Position numbers and translations under genes: made by a program
Source: Kocuria soli
Lineage (GTDB): Bacteria > Actinomycetota > Actinomycetes > Actinomycetales > Micrococcaceae
Length of the DNA stretch: 64,000 nt
NCBI RefSeq assembly: GCF_003797835.1
Contig: NZ_RKMF01000005.1
Coordinates: 140,584-204,583 of the forward strand
Direction: 5' to 3'
Shown here: piece after piece, positions 49,119-57,762 of the stretch
Layout of the letters: each line of letters begins with the position of its first letter
How positions within the stretch are numbered: the first letter of the stretch is position 1
Notes under the pieces: generated by a model
What the model saw: only the letters and a program-made list of their open reading frames with translations
The model's database searches: none
What the model was told of the DNA's origin: nothing

Positions 49119-50579
49119 TCAGTTGCCGGTGAGCTTCTCGCGCAAAGCAGCCAGTGCCTCGTCGGAGGCCAGGGTGCCCTCGTCCTCGGCCGGAGCCTCG
49201 GAGGAGTACGAGGTCGGAGCGGCGGACGGTGCAACACCGGCACCGGCCACAGCGGCCTCCGCGTCCTCGTTGAGGTGACGGCGCACCTGCTCCTTGTGGG
49301 CCTCCCAGCGGGTCTGGGCATCCGCGTACTGCTGCTCCCAAGCGGCGCGCTGGTCCTCGAAACCTTCGATCCACTCGTTGGTCTCGGGGTCGAAGCCCTC
49401 GGGGTACTTGTAGTTGCCCTCGTCGTCGTACTCGGCAGCCATGCCGTACTGAGCGGGATCGAACTCGGTGGACTCGGGGTCCACGCCTTCGTTCGCCTGC
49501 TTGAGCGACAGGGAGATACGACGGCGGTCCAGGTCGATGTCGATGACCTTCACGAAGAGGTCCTCGTTGACGTCGACGACCTGGTCGGCCAGATCCACGT
49601 GGCGCTGAGCCAGCTCGGAGATGTGCACCAAGCCCTCGATGCCGTCCTCGACGCGCACGAACGCACCGAAGGGAACCAGCTTGGTGACCTTGCCGGGAAC
49701 GACCTGGCCCAGAGCGTGGGTGCGGGCGAACAGCTGCCACGGGTCTTCCTGGGTCGCCTTGAGCGACAGGGAGACACGCTCGCGGTCCATGTCGACGTCC
49801 AGGACCTCGACCTTGACCTCCTGGCCGACCTCGACGACCTCGCCCGGGTGGTCGATGTGCTTCCAGGACAGCTCGGAGACGTGCACCAAGCCGTCGACGC
49901 CGCCCAGGTCCACGAACGCACCGAAGTTGACGATCGAGGAGACGTGGCCGGAACGAACCTGGCCCTTCTCGAGCTTGTTGAGGAAGTCGGAGCGCACCTC
50001 GGACTGGGTCTGCTCGAGCCAGGCACGGCGGGAAAGGACCACGTTGTTGCGGTTCTTGTCCAGCTCGATGATCTTGGCCTCGAGCTTCTGGCCGATGTAG
50101 GGGGCCAGGTCGCGCACGCGGCGCATCTCGACCAGCGAGGCGGGGAGGAAGCCGCGCAGCCCGATGTCGATGATCAGACCACCCTTGACAACCTCGATGA
50201 CGGTGCCGGTGACGACGCCGTCTTCTTCCTTGACCTTCTCGATGTCGCCCCAGGCGCGCTCGTACTGGGCGCGCTTCTTGGACAGGATGAGACGGCCTTC
50301 CTTGTCCTCCTTGGTGAGGACCAGGGCTTCGACCTCGTCGCCCACAGCAACGACTTCATCGGGATCGATGTCGTGCTTGATGGACAGCTCGCGGGACGGG
50401 ATGACACCTTCGGTCTTGTAGCCGATGTCGAGGAGGACCTCGTCACGGTCAACCTTGACAACAGTGCCTTCCACCAGATCGCCGTCGTTGAAGTACTTGA
50501 TGGTCGCATCGACGGCGGCGAGGAAATCCTCTTCCGTTCCGATGTCGTTGACGGCAACCTGCGGGGTGGTGGTGGTCAT
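49119..50579 (-). CDS. rpsA: 30S ribosomal protein S1
   Basis: A 486-residue S1 protein with four S1 RNA-binding domains, roughly residues 33-104, 121-187, 207-277 and 294-363. The third and fourth contain the typical FGAFVDLGGVDGLVHVSELS and FGAFVRVEDGIEGLVHISEL. An acidic then Ala-rich tail of about 120 residues follows, as in other actinobacteria that lack the six-domain E. coli form. It tethers mRNA to the 30S subunit. ATG 50579 is preceded by a weak GGAG; the long 5' gap to polA has AT-rich stretches that may hold its promoter. Confidence 0.97.
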   Translation of the reverse strand: MTTTTPQVAVNDIGTEEDFLAAVDATIKYFNDGDLVEGTVVKVDRDEVLLDIGYKTEGVIPSRELSIKHDIDPDEVVAVGDEVEALVLTKEDKEGRLILSKKRAQYERAWGDIEKVKEEDGVVTGTVIEVVKGGLIIDIGLRGFLPASLVEMRRVRDLAPYIGQKLEAKIIELDKNRNNVVLSRRAWLEQTQSEVRSDFLNKLEKGQVRSGHVSSIVNFGAFVDLGGVDGLVHVSELSWKHIDHPGEVVEVGQEVKVEVLDVDMDRERVSLSLKATQEDPWQLFARTHALGQVVPGKVTKLVPFGAFVRVEDGIEGLVHISELAQRHVDLADQVVDVNEDLFVKVIDIDLDRRRISLSLKQANEGVDPESTEFDPAQYGMAAEYDDEGNYKYPEGFDPETNEWIEGFEDQRAAWEQQYADAQTRWEAHKEQVRRHLNEDAEAAVAGAGVAPSAAPTSYSSEAPAEDEGTLASDEALAALREKLTGN

Positions 50580-50797
50580 GTAGTAGGGACTCCGATGGAA
50601 TTGTTAGTGGTCAGTGAAGCGTCCGCGCGGCGGAAACCGTCAGAGGCTTCAAAGTTTGTGGACTACGTGCGCAGAGCACACGCCCGTATATTTTAGGCAC
50701 CCGTGAGGTCTGGAATCAACAGCGAAACACTGTGACGGCCCCCGTGCGTGCGAGTGGTCTGGACGGCCTGCTGCTCCCCCGCCGTGACGGGTCGCTC

Positions 50798-53692
50798 TCA
50801 GTGTGCCGCGGCGTTCCAGTCCGGGCCCACGCCCACGTTCACCTCGAGCGGCACCGAGAGTTCGATGGCCGCACCCATTTCGGCACGCAGGATCTCGCTG
50901 ACCGTGTCGACCTCACCGGGGGCGGCCTCCACGACGAGTTCGTCGTGGACCTGCATCAGAACCCTGGACCGCAGATCCCGGGCCTCCAGTTCGCGGTCCA
51001 CCCGGATCATCGCCTTCTTGATGATGTCTGCCGCGGACCCCTGGATGGGTGCATTCAACGCCATGCGTTCGGCGGCCTGGCGGAGCTGACGGTTGTCGCT
51101 GGCCAGGTCCGGCAGGTACCGACGACGCCCGTCGATGGTTTCCGTGTAGCCCTTCTCCCTTGCCTCGTCCACGACCCCCCGCAGGAAGTCACGGACGCCG
51201 CCGAAGCGCTTGAAGTAGTCGGCCATCATGGTCCGGGCCTCGTCGACGGAGATGTTGAGCTGTTGGGACAGGCCGTAAGAACTCAGGCCGTAGACCAGCC
51301 CGTAGCTCATGGCCTTGACCTTGGAGCGCATTTCCGGGGTCACACCCTCCGGTTCCACACCGAAGACCTTGGAACCCACGTAACGGTGCAGGTCCTCTCC
51401 CGCCCGGAACGCCTCGATCAGGCCTTCGTCCTCGGAGAGATGTGCCATGACGCGCATCTCGATCTGCGAGTAGTCCGCCGTCACGAGGGCCTCGTAAGGG
51501 CCTTCGGCGTCGGAACCCGTCACGAAGGCACCTCGAATGCGCCGCCCCTCCTCCGTACGCACGGGGATGTTCTGCAGGTTCGGATCGGTCGAGGACAACC
51601 GCCCCGTGGCAGCCACGGTCTGCTGATAGTCCGTGTGGATCCGGTCGTCGTCCTTGATCGCGGTCTTGAGTCCCTGCACGATCTGCTTGAGCTTGGTCGT
51701 GTCACGCCAGCGGCGCAGTGCCAGCAGGAACTGCGCTCCCGGGGAATCCAGGTCAACCTTGGTGAGCAGCTCCTCGAGTGCGGCGGCCGAGGTGGTGTAG
51801 CCGGTCTTGATCTTCTTGGTGGGTGGCAGGCCGAGGGTGTCGAACAGCACGGTCTGCAGCTGCTTGGTGGACCCGAGCTTGATCTCGGGTTCGCCTTCCT
51901 CCCGGGGAACCAAGCTCTGGGCGGTGTCCCAGGCCTGCTGGATGGGGCCTTCGAGATCCCGGATGAGAGCGTCCACCCGATCCCGGTCGACGGCCACCCC
52001 CGTGAGTTCCATCCGCCCCAGGATCTTGGCCAACGGGAGGTCCATCTCCGCCAACAGGGCGCTCTGCCCGTCGGCCTGGAGCTTGTCCCGGAGAAACGCG
52101 GAGAGTTGGAGGCTGGCCACGGCCAACTCGGCTTCCCTGCGCACGTGTTCCGGATCAGTACCGGTGACCTCTGCGTCAGCCACGTCCAAGGACAGTTGGC
52201 CGTCAGCGTCCTGTGCGGTCCGTTCCTCGATGTCGGGGACTTCGAGGTCGAGGTGTTGGGCCAGGAGGGGTTCGAGGTCGTAGTGCCGTCGAGCCGGCTC
52301 GACCAGATAGGCCGACAAAGCGACGTCGTCCACGGCGCCTTCGAACTCCATCCCGCGCAGGGCCAGGGACTTCCACAGGTCTTTCAGTCCCACCACGACC
52401 TTCGGAGCGGACTTGTCCGCCAGCCACTGGCCCAAGGTCGAGTCCAACTCGGCATCAGCTTCCACCAGGTTCACGTGGACCGCCCGGGCGGGCTTCTCGT
52501 CCACTCCTGCGCGGGCGAGGATCAGCTCGGTGACTTCGCGGCCACCGGGCTGAGCGGCGTCGTCGTCGTGGCGCAAGGCGCGGACGGCGGTCTCCCGCTC
52601 GGCGTCGACGCCGAGCCATTCGTTCAGTTCTGCGGCGGTGACGACCGTGGGGACCTCCTCGATCCCCGACGCGGCCGCCGAAGGTCCCGCGTCCGGACCG
52701 GCGAACACGTCCAGGACCCGCCCCCGAAGCCCCGATCCGAACTCGAGGTCGTCGAACAACTGGTTGACCGCGGCCTCGTCCGGGTCAGGTAGTGCCGCGT
52801 CCACCAGGTCGAAGCCGAGATCGAGGTCGGTTTCCAGCCGGTTGAGCTTGCGGTTGCGGCGGACCAGGTCCAGGTTCTCCCGCAGCGCCTCACCCTTCTT
52901 GCCGGTGATCTTGTCGGCATGATCAAGCACGGACTCAACGTCTCCGTAGGCCTCGATCCACTTCGCGGCGAATCCCGGTCCGACCCCGGGGACGCCGGGC
53001 AGGTTGTCGGCCTGTTCACCGGTGAGGGCAGCCAGGTCCGGGTAGTTCTGGGGCGGGACCTTGTACTTCTCCATGACCGCCGCGGCGTCCATCATCTTCA
53101 GGTCCGAGGGCGTACGGCCCGGGTACACGACCGTCACGTGGTCGTCGACCATCTGGAACGCGTCCCGATCCCCCGAGAACACCAGTACCTGGAAGTCATC
53201 GGCGGCGCCCCGTTTGGCCAAAGTGGCCAGGACGTCGTCCGCCTCGTACCCGTCCTTGGTCACGACCGGTACGCCCAGTGCCTCGAGGATCGACTGGATA
53301 CGCGGCACTTGCCCGTGGAAAGCCTCCGGCGTCTCGTCACGGCCGCCCTTGTAGTCCTCGTACTCCTGGGACCGCAGGGTCGGACCTTCGAGGTCGAAGG
53401 AGACCACGACGTGTGTGGGCTCGTGGTCCCGCATCATCTTGGCCATGGTGTTGAGGAAGCCGTAGACCGCTTCCGTGTGTACGCCCTCAGAGGTGACGAA
53501 CGCCGGACCGTTGCCGTACTCGGCGGCCCTGGACAAGGCGAAGAACGCACGAAATGCCAGCGAATGACCGTCGATCAGCAGAAGTCGGCGGTCGGGCCGG
53601 GACACCGGTTCCGGGAGTTCGATCTCCCGCGGGTGCTCGGTCTTGGTGCCGATGACGACGGTGGTGGGCTTGGGGGTGCTCTGATCGCTCAC
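50798..53692 (-). CDS. polA: DNA polymerase I
   Basis: A 964-residue family A polymerase. The N-terminal 5' nuclease domain (residues about 30-330) has LLLIDGHSLAFRAFFALSR and SGDRDAFQMVDD and a helix-hairpin-helix LPGVPGVGPGFAAKWIEAYG. The 3'-5' exonuclease-like domain in the middle lacks recognisable catalytic acidic motifs, as is normal in actinobacteria. The polymerase domain carries motif A VTADYSQIEMRVMAHLSEDE, motif B with KAMSYGLVYGLSSYGL and motif C LMQVHDELVVEA. GTG 53692 lies six bases after TAGGAT, predicting a leaderless mRNA. Confidence 0.97.
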   Translation of the reverse strand: MSDQSTPKPTTVVIGTKTEHPREIELPEPVSRPDRRLLLIDGHSLAFRAFFALSRAAEYGNGPAFVTSEGVHTEAVYGFLNTMAKMMRDHEPTHVVVSFDLEGPTLRSQEYEDYKGGRDETPEAFHGQVPRIQSILEALGVPVVTKDGYEADDVLATLAKRGAADDFQVLVFSGDRDAFQMVDDHVTVVYPGRTPSDLKMMDAAAVMEKYKVPPQNYPDLAALTGEQADNLPGVPGVGPGFAAKWIEAYGDVESVLDHADKITGKKGEALRENLDLVRRNRKLNRLETDLDLGFDLVDAALPDPDEAAVNQLFDDLEFGSGLRGRVLDVFAGPDAGPSAAASGIEEVPTVVTAAELNEWLGVDAERETAVRALRHDDDAAQPGGREVTELILARAGVDEKPARAVHVNLVEADAELDSTLGQWLADKSAPKVVVGLKDLWKSLALRGMEFEGAVDDVALSAYLVEPARRHYDLEPLLAQHLDLEVPDIEERTAQDADGQLSLDVADAEVTGTDPEHVRREAELAVASLQLSAFLRDKLQADGQSALLAEMDLPLAKILGRMELTGVAVDRDRVDALIRDLEGPIQQAWDTAQSLVPREEGEPEIKLGSTKQLQTVLFDTLGLPPTKKIKTGYTTSAAALEELLTKVDLDSPGAQFLLALRRWRDTTKLKQIVQGLKTAIKDDDRIHTDYQQTVAATGRLSSTDPNLQNIPVRTEEGRRIRGAFVTGSDAEGPYEALVTADYSQIEMRVMAHLSEDEGLIEAFRAGEDLHRYVGSKVFGVEPEGVTPEMRSKVKAMSYGLVYGLSSYGLSQQLNISVDEARTMMADYFKRFGGVRDFLRGVVDEAREKGYTETIDGRRRYLPDLASDNRQLRQAAERMALNAPIQGSAADIIKKAMIRVDRELEARDLRSRVLMQVHDELVVEAAPGEVDTVSEILRAEMGAAIELSVPLEVNVGVGPDWNAAAH

Positions 53693-53698
53693 GTGCCC

Positions 53699-53704
53699 AT
53701 CCTA
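53699..53704 (-). promoter_or_regulatory. -10 element of polA, leaderless type
   Basis: TAGGAT on the minus strand ends six bases before the GTG start of polA. Confidence 0.45.
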
Positions 53705-53752
53705 GGTGCGCGATCCGACTGCACCGTCGTCGAGAGTCCTCCCCAGCCGGGA

Positions 53753-54487
53753 TCAGGCCACCTGGTTGAGAATGGCCTCGGCCACTTCCCGCATGGAGAG
53801 CCGACGGTCCATCGAGGTTTTCTGGATCCACCGGAACGCCTCGGGCTCGGTCAGGCCCATCTTCGTGATCAACAGCGATTTGGCCCGTTCGACCATCTTG
53901 CGGGTCTCGAACTGGTCCTTCATCTCGGAGACCTCGTCCTCGAGGGAGATGATTTCCTCGAAGCGTGACAGCGCGATCTCGATGGCCGGGACCAGGTCAG
54001 CAGCGGTGTAGGGCTTGACGACGTACGCCATGGCACCGGCTTCCCGTGCTCGCTCGATGAGCTCCTTCTGGCTGAATGCAGTCAGCAGAACGACCGGCGC
54101 AATGCGCTCCGAAGCGATGGCCTCGGCTGCGGTGATCCCGTCCAGCACAGGCATCTTGACGTCCATGAGGACCAGGTCCGGCTCGAGTTCCTTGGCCAGG
54201 TCGATGGCACGCTGGCCGTTCTCGGCCTCGCCCACGACTTCGTAACCCTCGCCCTCGAGCATCTCCACGACGTCCATCCGGATCAAGGATTCGTCCTCGG
54301 CCACCAGAACCCGGCGGCGTGAGCCGAAGGACTCCGGTGCCCCTTCGCCCTTCATCGACTCTGCCTCGGAGACGTCCACCGTGGACTCTCCGGCCTCGGC
54401 AGACGTGGCTGCTCTGTCGACGGAGTTGAGCGCACCCGCGCCGTTCTGGGCGTCCTGCGGGTCCGGTTGACCTGGGGTTTGGGTCAC
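53753..54487 (-). CDS. pdtaR: ANTAR-domain response regulator (PdtaR-like)
   Basis: A 244-residue two-component regulator. After an acidic N-terminal extension of about 58 residues, a receiver domain starts at RRVLVAEDESLIRMDVVEML; the phospho-acceptor Asp is in LVLMDVKMPVLDG and the conserved Lys in AYVVKPYTAADL. A coiled-coil linker precedes the C-terminal ANTAR domain (RKMVERAKSLLITKMGLTEP and onwards), which binds twin hairpins in nascent RNA to prevent termination. It resembles M. tuberculosis PdtaR (Rv1626), which is also near polA. GTG 54487 has GAGGAG upstream. Confidence 0.93.
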   Translation of the reverse strand: MTQTPGQPDPQDAQNGAGALNSVDRAATSAEAGESTVDVSEAESMKGEGAPESFGSRRRVLVAEDESLIRMDVVEMLEGEGYEVVGEAENGQRAIDLAKELEPDLVLMDVKMPVLDGITAAEAIASERIAPVVLLTAFSQKELIERAREAGAMAYVVKPYTAADLVPAIEIALSRFEEIISLEDEVSEMKDQFETRKMVERAKSLLITKMGLTEPEAFRWIQKTSMDRRLSMREVAEAILNQVA

Positions 54488-54587
54488 TGCACTTACTCCT
54501 CGCCTGCTGCTGGGGTCTGCGGCCGAGTACTGGCTGCTCTCCGTCCAGCCTACAACCGGATGTGGGGTACACTGCTGCGAGTGCTTT

Positions 54588-54667
54588 GCCCAAGTGGCGG
54601 AATTGGCAGACGCGCCGCACTCAAAATGCGGTTCTTAGGAGTGTGGGTTCGAGTCCCACCTTGGGCA
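54588..54667 (+). tRNA. tRNA-Leu (CAA anticodon)
   Basis: A class II tRNA folds from GCCCAAG at the 5' end to CTTGGGC plus discriminator A. The anticodon arm is CCGCA-CTCAAAA-TGCGG, giving anticodon CAA for TTG codons. A short variable arm and the T arm GTGGG-TTCGAGT-CCCAC follow. No CCA is encoded. The integrase gene begins about 50 bases downstream, so its 3' half is the likely attachment site. Confidence 0.95.
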
Positions 54668-54670
54668 CTC
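54640..54670 (+). other. Putative attachment site (attL) in the tRNA-Leu 3' end
   Basis: The T arm and acceptor end of the tRNA abut the integrase module, the classic layout for tyrosine integrases. No second copy of this sequence was seen up to position 64000, so the core length and right end are undefined. Confidence 0.5.
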
Positions 54671-54677
54671 TCCGATT

Positions 54678-54720
54678 GGCCCCTACTTCCCCGGAATGAC
54701 GCGGGAGTAGGGGCCTTCTT
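54678..54720. terminator. Terminator between tRNA-Leu and the integrase gene
   Basis: GGCCCCTACT pairs perfectly with AGTAGGGGCC across an 18-base loop that can pair partly, followed by TTCTTC. It would end both the tRNA transcript and the converging integrase transcript. Confidence 0.7.
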
Positions 54721-55847
54721 CATTCCCCGGACGCGCATTCTGCCCACGTTCTGCCCACATTCGTCTGCGAGAAAGCGTGATCCAGAGAGGTCGCCACGGC
54801 CTCGAGATCGTCGTCGAACAGGTCCGCGTACACATCCAACGTCATCGCTGCCGAGGCGTGTCCGAGCATCCGCTGGACGGCCTTCACGTTCGCCCCAGAG
54901 GCCACGGCCAGCGACGCCGCAGTGTGGCGGAGGTCGTGGACGGTCATCTTCGGGAGGCCGGCGCGCTCCAAGGCAGCGGTGAACCATGACCTGGTGCCGC
55001 CGTCGCCGGTGAACAAGTTGGGGCGGGGCTGGAATCCGCCGGTGCGGCCGGGGAACAGCAGGTCGTCCTCGGCCTTGCCCTCGAGCTGCTCAGCGACCAG
55101 AGAGGCCAGGAACGCCGGGTACGGCACGCTGCGCTGCTTGTGGGACTTCGGCGTGCCGACCTCGAAGCGGGCGCCGGTGATCTGCACGGCGTTGCGCTCG
55201 ACCCTGATCCGCCGACGGGCGGTGTCCACGTCCTTAACGCGCAGCCCGATCGCCTCGCCCCACCGCAGGCCGGTGTACCCAAGCACGAGCACGAGTGCCG
55301 GCCGGTCGGAGGCAGCGGCCAACGCGTGCAGCTGGACATGGGACAGGTAGACGTGAGCCTTCGCCACCTTCCGGGGCAGCGACACACCCTCAGCCGGGTT
55401 CGCGAGGATGCGACGGTCCCGGACTGCGCTGGCCAGGATCGACGACAGCACTCCGTGGGCACGCTTCACCGTCGTGGGCGACTTCTCCCGCGCAAGCTCC
55501 GCGACCCATGCTTCGACGGCGGAGAACCGGACATCCGAGACCGGCACCGGCCCCCACCGCGGCTCCACATGAACCCGCCAGGCGGACTCCACTGTCCGCA
55601 GCGTCGACGGCTTCAGGCTCGAACGGCTGGCAATCCACCACTCCCCCAGCTCCCCGACCGTGACACGCGTGTCCGCGGGGTCGATCCACTCCCCGCGGTC
55701 CTTGGAGACTTCGATGGTGCGGGCGAAGCGCTCGGCGTCGCGCTTTGTGGTGAAGCCGCGCTTGTCCGTCTGCCGCCGATCGGGAGTCCGGTAGCGGACC
55801 CGGTACCGCCGGCCGGTCTTCGTCTCGTAGGACTCAACCGTTGCCAC
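54720..55847 (-). CDS. int: Tyrosine site-specific integrase
   Basis: A 375-residue phage-type integrase. The N-terminal arm-binding region (residues 1-55, RYRVRYRTPDRRQTDKRGFT) is followed by a SAM-like core-binding domain and a catalytic domain. The catalytic residues are visible: Arg in YTGLRWGEAIGLRVKDVD, His-x-x-Arg in VHDLRHTAASLAV, LGHASAAMTLDVYADLF with the last His and the nucleophilic Tyr. GTG 55847 lies inside the end of the repressor gene (14-base overlap), so integrase is translated from the repressor transcript. Confidence 0.96.
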   Translation of the reverse strand: MATVESYETKTGRRYRVRYRTPDRRQTDKRGFTTKRDAERFARTIEVSKDRGEWIDPADTRVTVGELGEWWIASRSSLKPSTLRTVESAWRVHVEPRWGPVPVSDVRFSAVEAWVAELAREKSPTTVKRAHGVLSSILASAVRDRRILANPAEGVSLPRKVAKAHVYLSHVQLHALAAASDRPALVLVLGYTGLRWGEAIGLRVKDVDTARRRIRVERNAVQITGARFEVGTPKSHKQRSVPYPAFLASLVAEQLEGKAEDDLLFPGRTGGFQPRPNLFTGDGGTRSWFTAALERAGLPKMTVHDLRHTAASLAVASGANVKAVQRMLGHASAAMTLDVYADLFDDDLEAVATSLDHAFSQTNVGRTWAECASGE

Positions 55848-56526
55848 GGCGCCGCTCGATCTCCATGCGCAGCTGCTCTGTCAGGGCGCGCGTCACATGC
55901 CCACGCGCCTGGGCCGTAGCCCCGGGGTCAACCTCGGCATCCCGCTCAGCTGACAGCTGCCTGCCCCAAAGCCGTCGCGCCGTCACCTGGACCACCCATA
56001 CGGGGACGCCCAGCTTCGTGGCCGCCTTTCGATCGGCGGCGTCCGGTGCACCCACTGCATCCAGGGCATCCATGTCGAGATCCTGCAATCCCCATTCAGC
56101 CAAGTCGTGCATGGCGACATCGGCGGCCACGCTGGCCCGTTCTGCGAGGCCACGGAACCGCTGGCGCGCTTGAGGAGTGAGACTCAGCACCACTGGCTCC
56201 CCTGTCAGTGCGGCGTGCATGTCTGTGGGCGTGAGCCCCATGACCTCGGACACCGGCACCAGGTCTTCTGACCGCATGAGGTCGGGGACGGTGACCACTT
56301 CTCCACTGCGAGAGATGGCCGCCGCCAGCGTTAGGAGCTCGGCGATCGACACGTTCTTGCGACCCGCCTCGAGTTCGTAGACGCGTTGGGCAGCCCAGGC
56401 GAAGCCTGCGGTCCTCATGTTCTCTGCCAGCGTCTCGGCATTGATCCCCTGATCGGCGCGGATGCGGGCGACGTTCTGGCCGATGACGGCACGGATGGCC
56501 TGCGGCACAGGGTCACTAGGTGGCAT
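55834..56526 (-). CDS. XRE-type phage repressor-like regulator
   Basis: A 230-residue protein with an N-terminal helix-turn-helix (about residues 14-70: VARIRADQGINAETLAENMR followed by VYELEAGRKNVSIAEL). The C-terminal part is helical with no recognised domain; no LexA-like Ser-Lys peptidase motif was seen. It is transcribed leftwards with the integrase and diverges from the excisionase, the position expected for the element's lysogeny repressor. Its likely operator is the inverted repeat at 56584-56615. Confidence 0.85.
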   Translation of the reverse strand: MPPSDPVPQAIRAVIGQNVARIRADQGINAETLAENMRTAGFAWAAQRVYELEAGRKNVSIAELLTLAAAISRSGEVVTVPDLMRSEDLVPVSEVMGLTPTDMHAALTGEPVVLSLTPQARQRFRGLAERASVAADVAMHDLAEWGLQDLDMDALDAVGAPDAADRKAATKLGVPVWVVQVTARRLWGRQLSAERDAEVDPGATAQARGHVTRALTEQLRMEIERRRGNG

Positions 56527-56553
56527 GACACCAGGGTACAGGAGTTCGTTCGC

Positions 56554-56582
56554 TTGACATCACTGGCCGTCCCGCCTAGCGT
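56554..56582 (+). promoter_or_regulatory. Rightward promoter of the excision/replication genes
   Basis: A consensus TTGACA at -35 and TAGCGT at -10 are separated by exactly 17 bases. It is the strongest canonical promoter seen in the window and would start at about 56589, within the putative operator. Confidence 0.75.
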
Positions 56583-56583
56583 C

Positions 56584-56615
56584 TTTCAGGACAACTCCAT
56601 CTCGTTGTCTTGAAA
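56584..56615. promoter_or_regulatory. Putative repressor operator
   Basis: TTTCAGGACAAC and GTTGTCTTGAAA form a 12-base inverted repeat (11 of 12 match) with an 8-base spacer. It overlaps the predicted start of rightward transcription, so bound repressor would block the excisionase promoter. Confidence 0.65.
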
Positions 56616-56631
56616 CTGAAGGAGACCAGCA

Positions 56632-56826
56632 GTGAGCGACTACAAGACCCCCGAGCAGCTCGAGCAGTGGCTCGGCATCAAGAAGGCGACCCTGGCCAAC
56701 TGGCGCTACCGCGGCGTCGGCCCCGAGTTCGTGAAGGTGGGCGGCCGCCGGGTCCTCTACTCCACGGAAAGCGTGGAGGCATGGCTCAAGGCCAACACCC
56801 GGACCATCACCGGCGACGCCGCCTGA
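56632..56826 (+). CDS. Excisionase-like helix-turn-helix protein
   Basis: A 64-residue winged-helix protein of the MerR/excisionase type: YKTPEQLEQWLGIKKATLAN then WRYRGVGPEFVKVGGRRVLY and VEAWLKANT. Such proteins direct the integrase to excise and often act as transcription factors. GTG 56632 has AAGGAGACC upstream. It is the first gene of the rightward operon. Confidence 0.85.
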   Translation: MSDYKTPEQLEQWLGIKKATLANWRYRGVGPEFVKVGGRRVLYSTESVEAWLKANTRTITGDAA

Positions 56827-56870
56827 CCAACCATCCACCGGGCGAAAGCTCAAGATCCGAGGGGGTCGAA

Positions 56871-57122
56871 ATGCACACCAACATGCCCACCAGCAGGTAC
56901 GCAGAGACGAAGCTGCGCGTTCGAGCACACGCTCAATGTCGGGGACTCCGGTTGTCGCGCAACAAGGTCGAGCTGGCCGCGAAGCGCCTCATGGCGTTCG
57001 AGGACGGCGTCTACACGGACACCGGGCCGAGTCCGCTGCCGTACATCGACAGCACGGGCGAGAAGGCCACGGGACGAGCCGAGTTGTGGCTCGACCAGTT
57101 GCTCAAGGAGTTCGCCCGATGA
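56871..57122 (+). CDS. Hypothetical phage-like protein
   Basis: An 83-residue soluble protein not recognised as a known family. The N-terminal half is basic (LRVRAHAQCRGLRLSRNKVE) and could bind nucleic acid. ATG 56871 is preceded by GAGGGGG eight bases upstream. Its stop overlaps the next start by four bases (ATGA). Confidence 0.65.
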   Translation: MHTNMPTSRYAETKLRVRAHAQCRGLRLSRNKVELAAKRLMAFEDGVYTDTGPSPLPYIDSTGEKATGRAELWLDQLLKEFAR

Positions 57123-57577
57123 TTCGCCGTCGCGGAGGCATCCCGCCTGAGCCATTCGATACCCATGACACCGGCCGGGATCACTTCACCGGCCAAGAAA
57201 AGAAGAACGACGATCGCGACCATTCCGCCAAGAACAGGATCGCGACCGCCGCTGCACCCAACACCGTCCAGGAGGACAGCATGAGCGTCACTGCCAATCC
57301 TACCCGCTTCCGCCGCACCGAGCCCGAGTGGGCGCCCGAGTACGACCCTGCGACAGGCGAGCACTTCGCTATGGGGCCGGCGATCTGGGAACCCGGCATC
57401 GACCTGTACACCGCCACCGATGCTCACCACGGGCCGCAGGCGTACGACGCTGACGGCCACTTGATCCCGGCCGGAGACCTGCTGAGGTATGCCGTGCGGC
57501 GGCTTCAGATCCATGACGTGCTGCTCCGCGCACAGCGACAGCACGATCTCGCGTCCCGGCAGGCGGCCCCGAAGTGA
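57119..57577 (+). CDS. Hypothetical phage-like protein, two possible starts
   Basis: No family recognised. ATG 57119 overlaps the previous stop and has AAGGAG upstream, giving 152 residues. ATG 57281 in the same frame has an even better AGGAGG and gives 98 residues beginning MSVTANPTRFRRTEPEW. The first 54 residues are charged and low in hydrophobics; the last 98 look like a folded domain (EWAPEYDPATGEHFAMGPAI, then a helical C-terminus). Both forms may be made. Confidence 0.6.
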   Translation: MIRRRGGIPPEPFDTHDTGRDHFTGQEKKNDDRDHSAKNRIATAAAPNTVQEDSMSVTANPTRFRRTEPEWAPEYDPATGEHFAMGPAIWEPGIDLYTATDAHHGPQAYDADGHLIPAGDLLRYAVRRLQIHDVLLRAQRQHDLASRQAAPK

Positions 57578-57669
57578 GCGACCTACGCGACTCTGCGCTC
57601 ACCGTGCTCGCGTTCAGCGCTCTGTTCTGGCTGAACACCATCGGCGCGCACGTCCTCGTCACCTTCTAA
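57574..57669 (+). CDS. Micro-protein of 31 residues, single membrane helix
   Basis: GTG 57574 overlaps the previous stop (GTGA) and the frame closes with TAA at 57669. The product has a short polar start MSDLRDSA and one hydrophobic helix (LTVLAFSALFWLNTIGAHVL). It is immediately followed by a strong terminator. Coupling and position support expression, but no family is recognised. Confidence 0.5.
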   Translation: MSDLRDSALTVLAFSALFWLNTIGAHVLVTF

Positions 57670-57684
57670 CACAACGTCCACAGC

Positions 57685-57724
57685 AAGCAGCCCCGCCAGG
57701 GACCAACCGGCGGGGCTGCTTCAT
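57685..57724 (+). terminator. Rho-independent-type terminator after the early phage genes
   Basis: AAGCAGCCCCGCC pairs perfectly with GGCGGGGCTGCTT across an 11-base loop. It ends the first rightward transcript or lets only part of it continue into the replication genes. Confidence 0.75.
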
Positions 57725-57762
57725 ATCCCCTCGCCCTCCACGGCGAAGAGAGGAACATCTGA

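Noticed and set aside
50732..52792. A 686-codon plus-strand frame opposite polA
   Set aside because: It is antisense to a clear DNA polymerase I gene and has no recognisable domain; shadow of codon bias.
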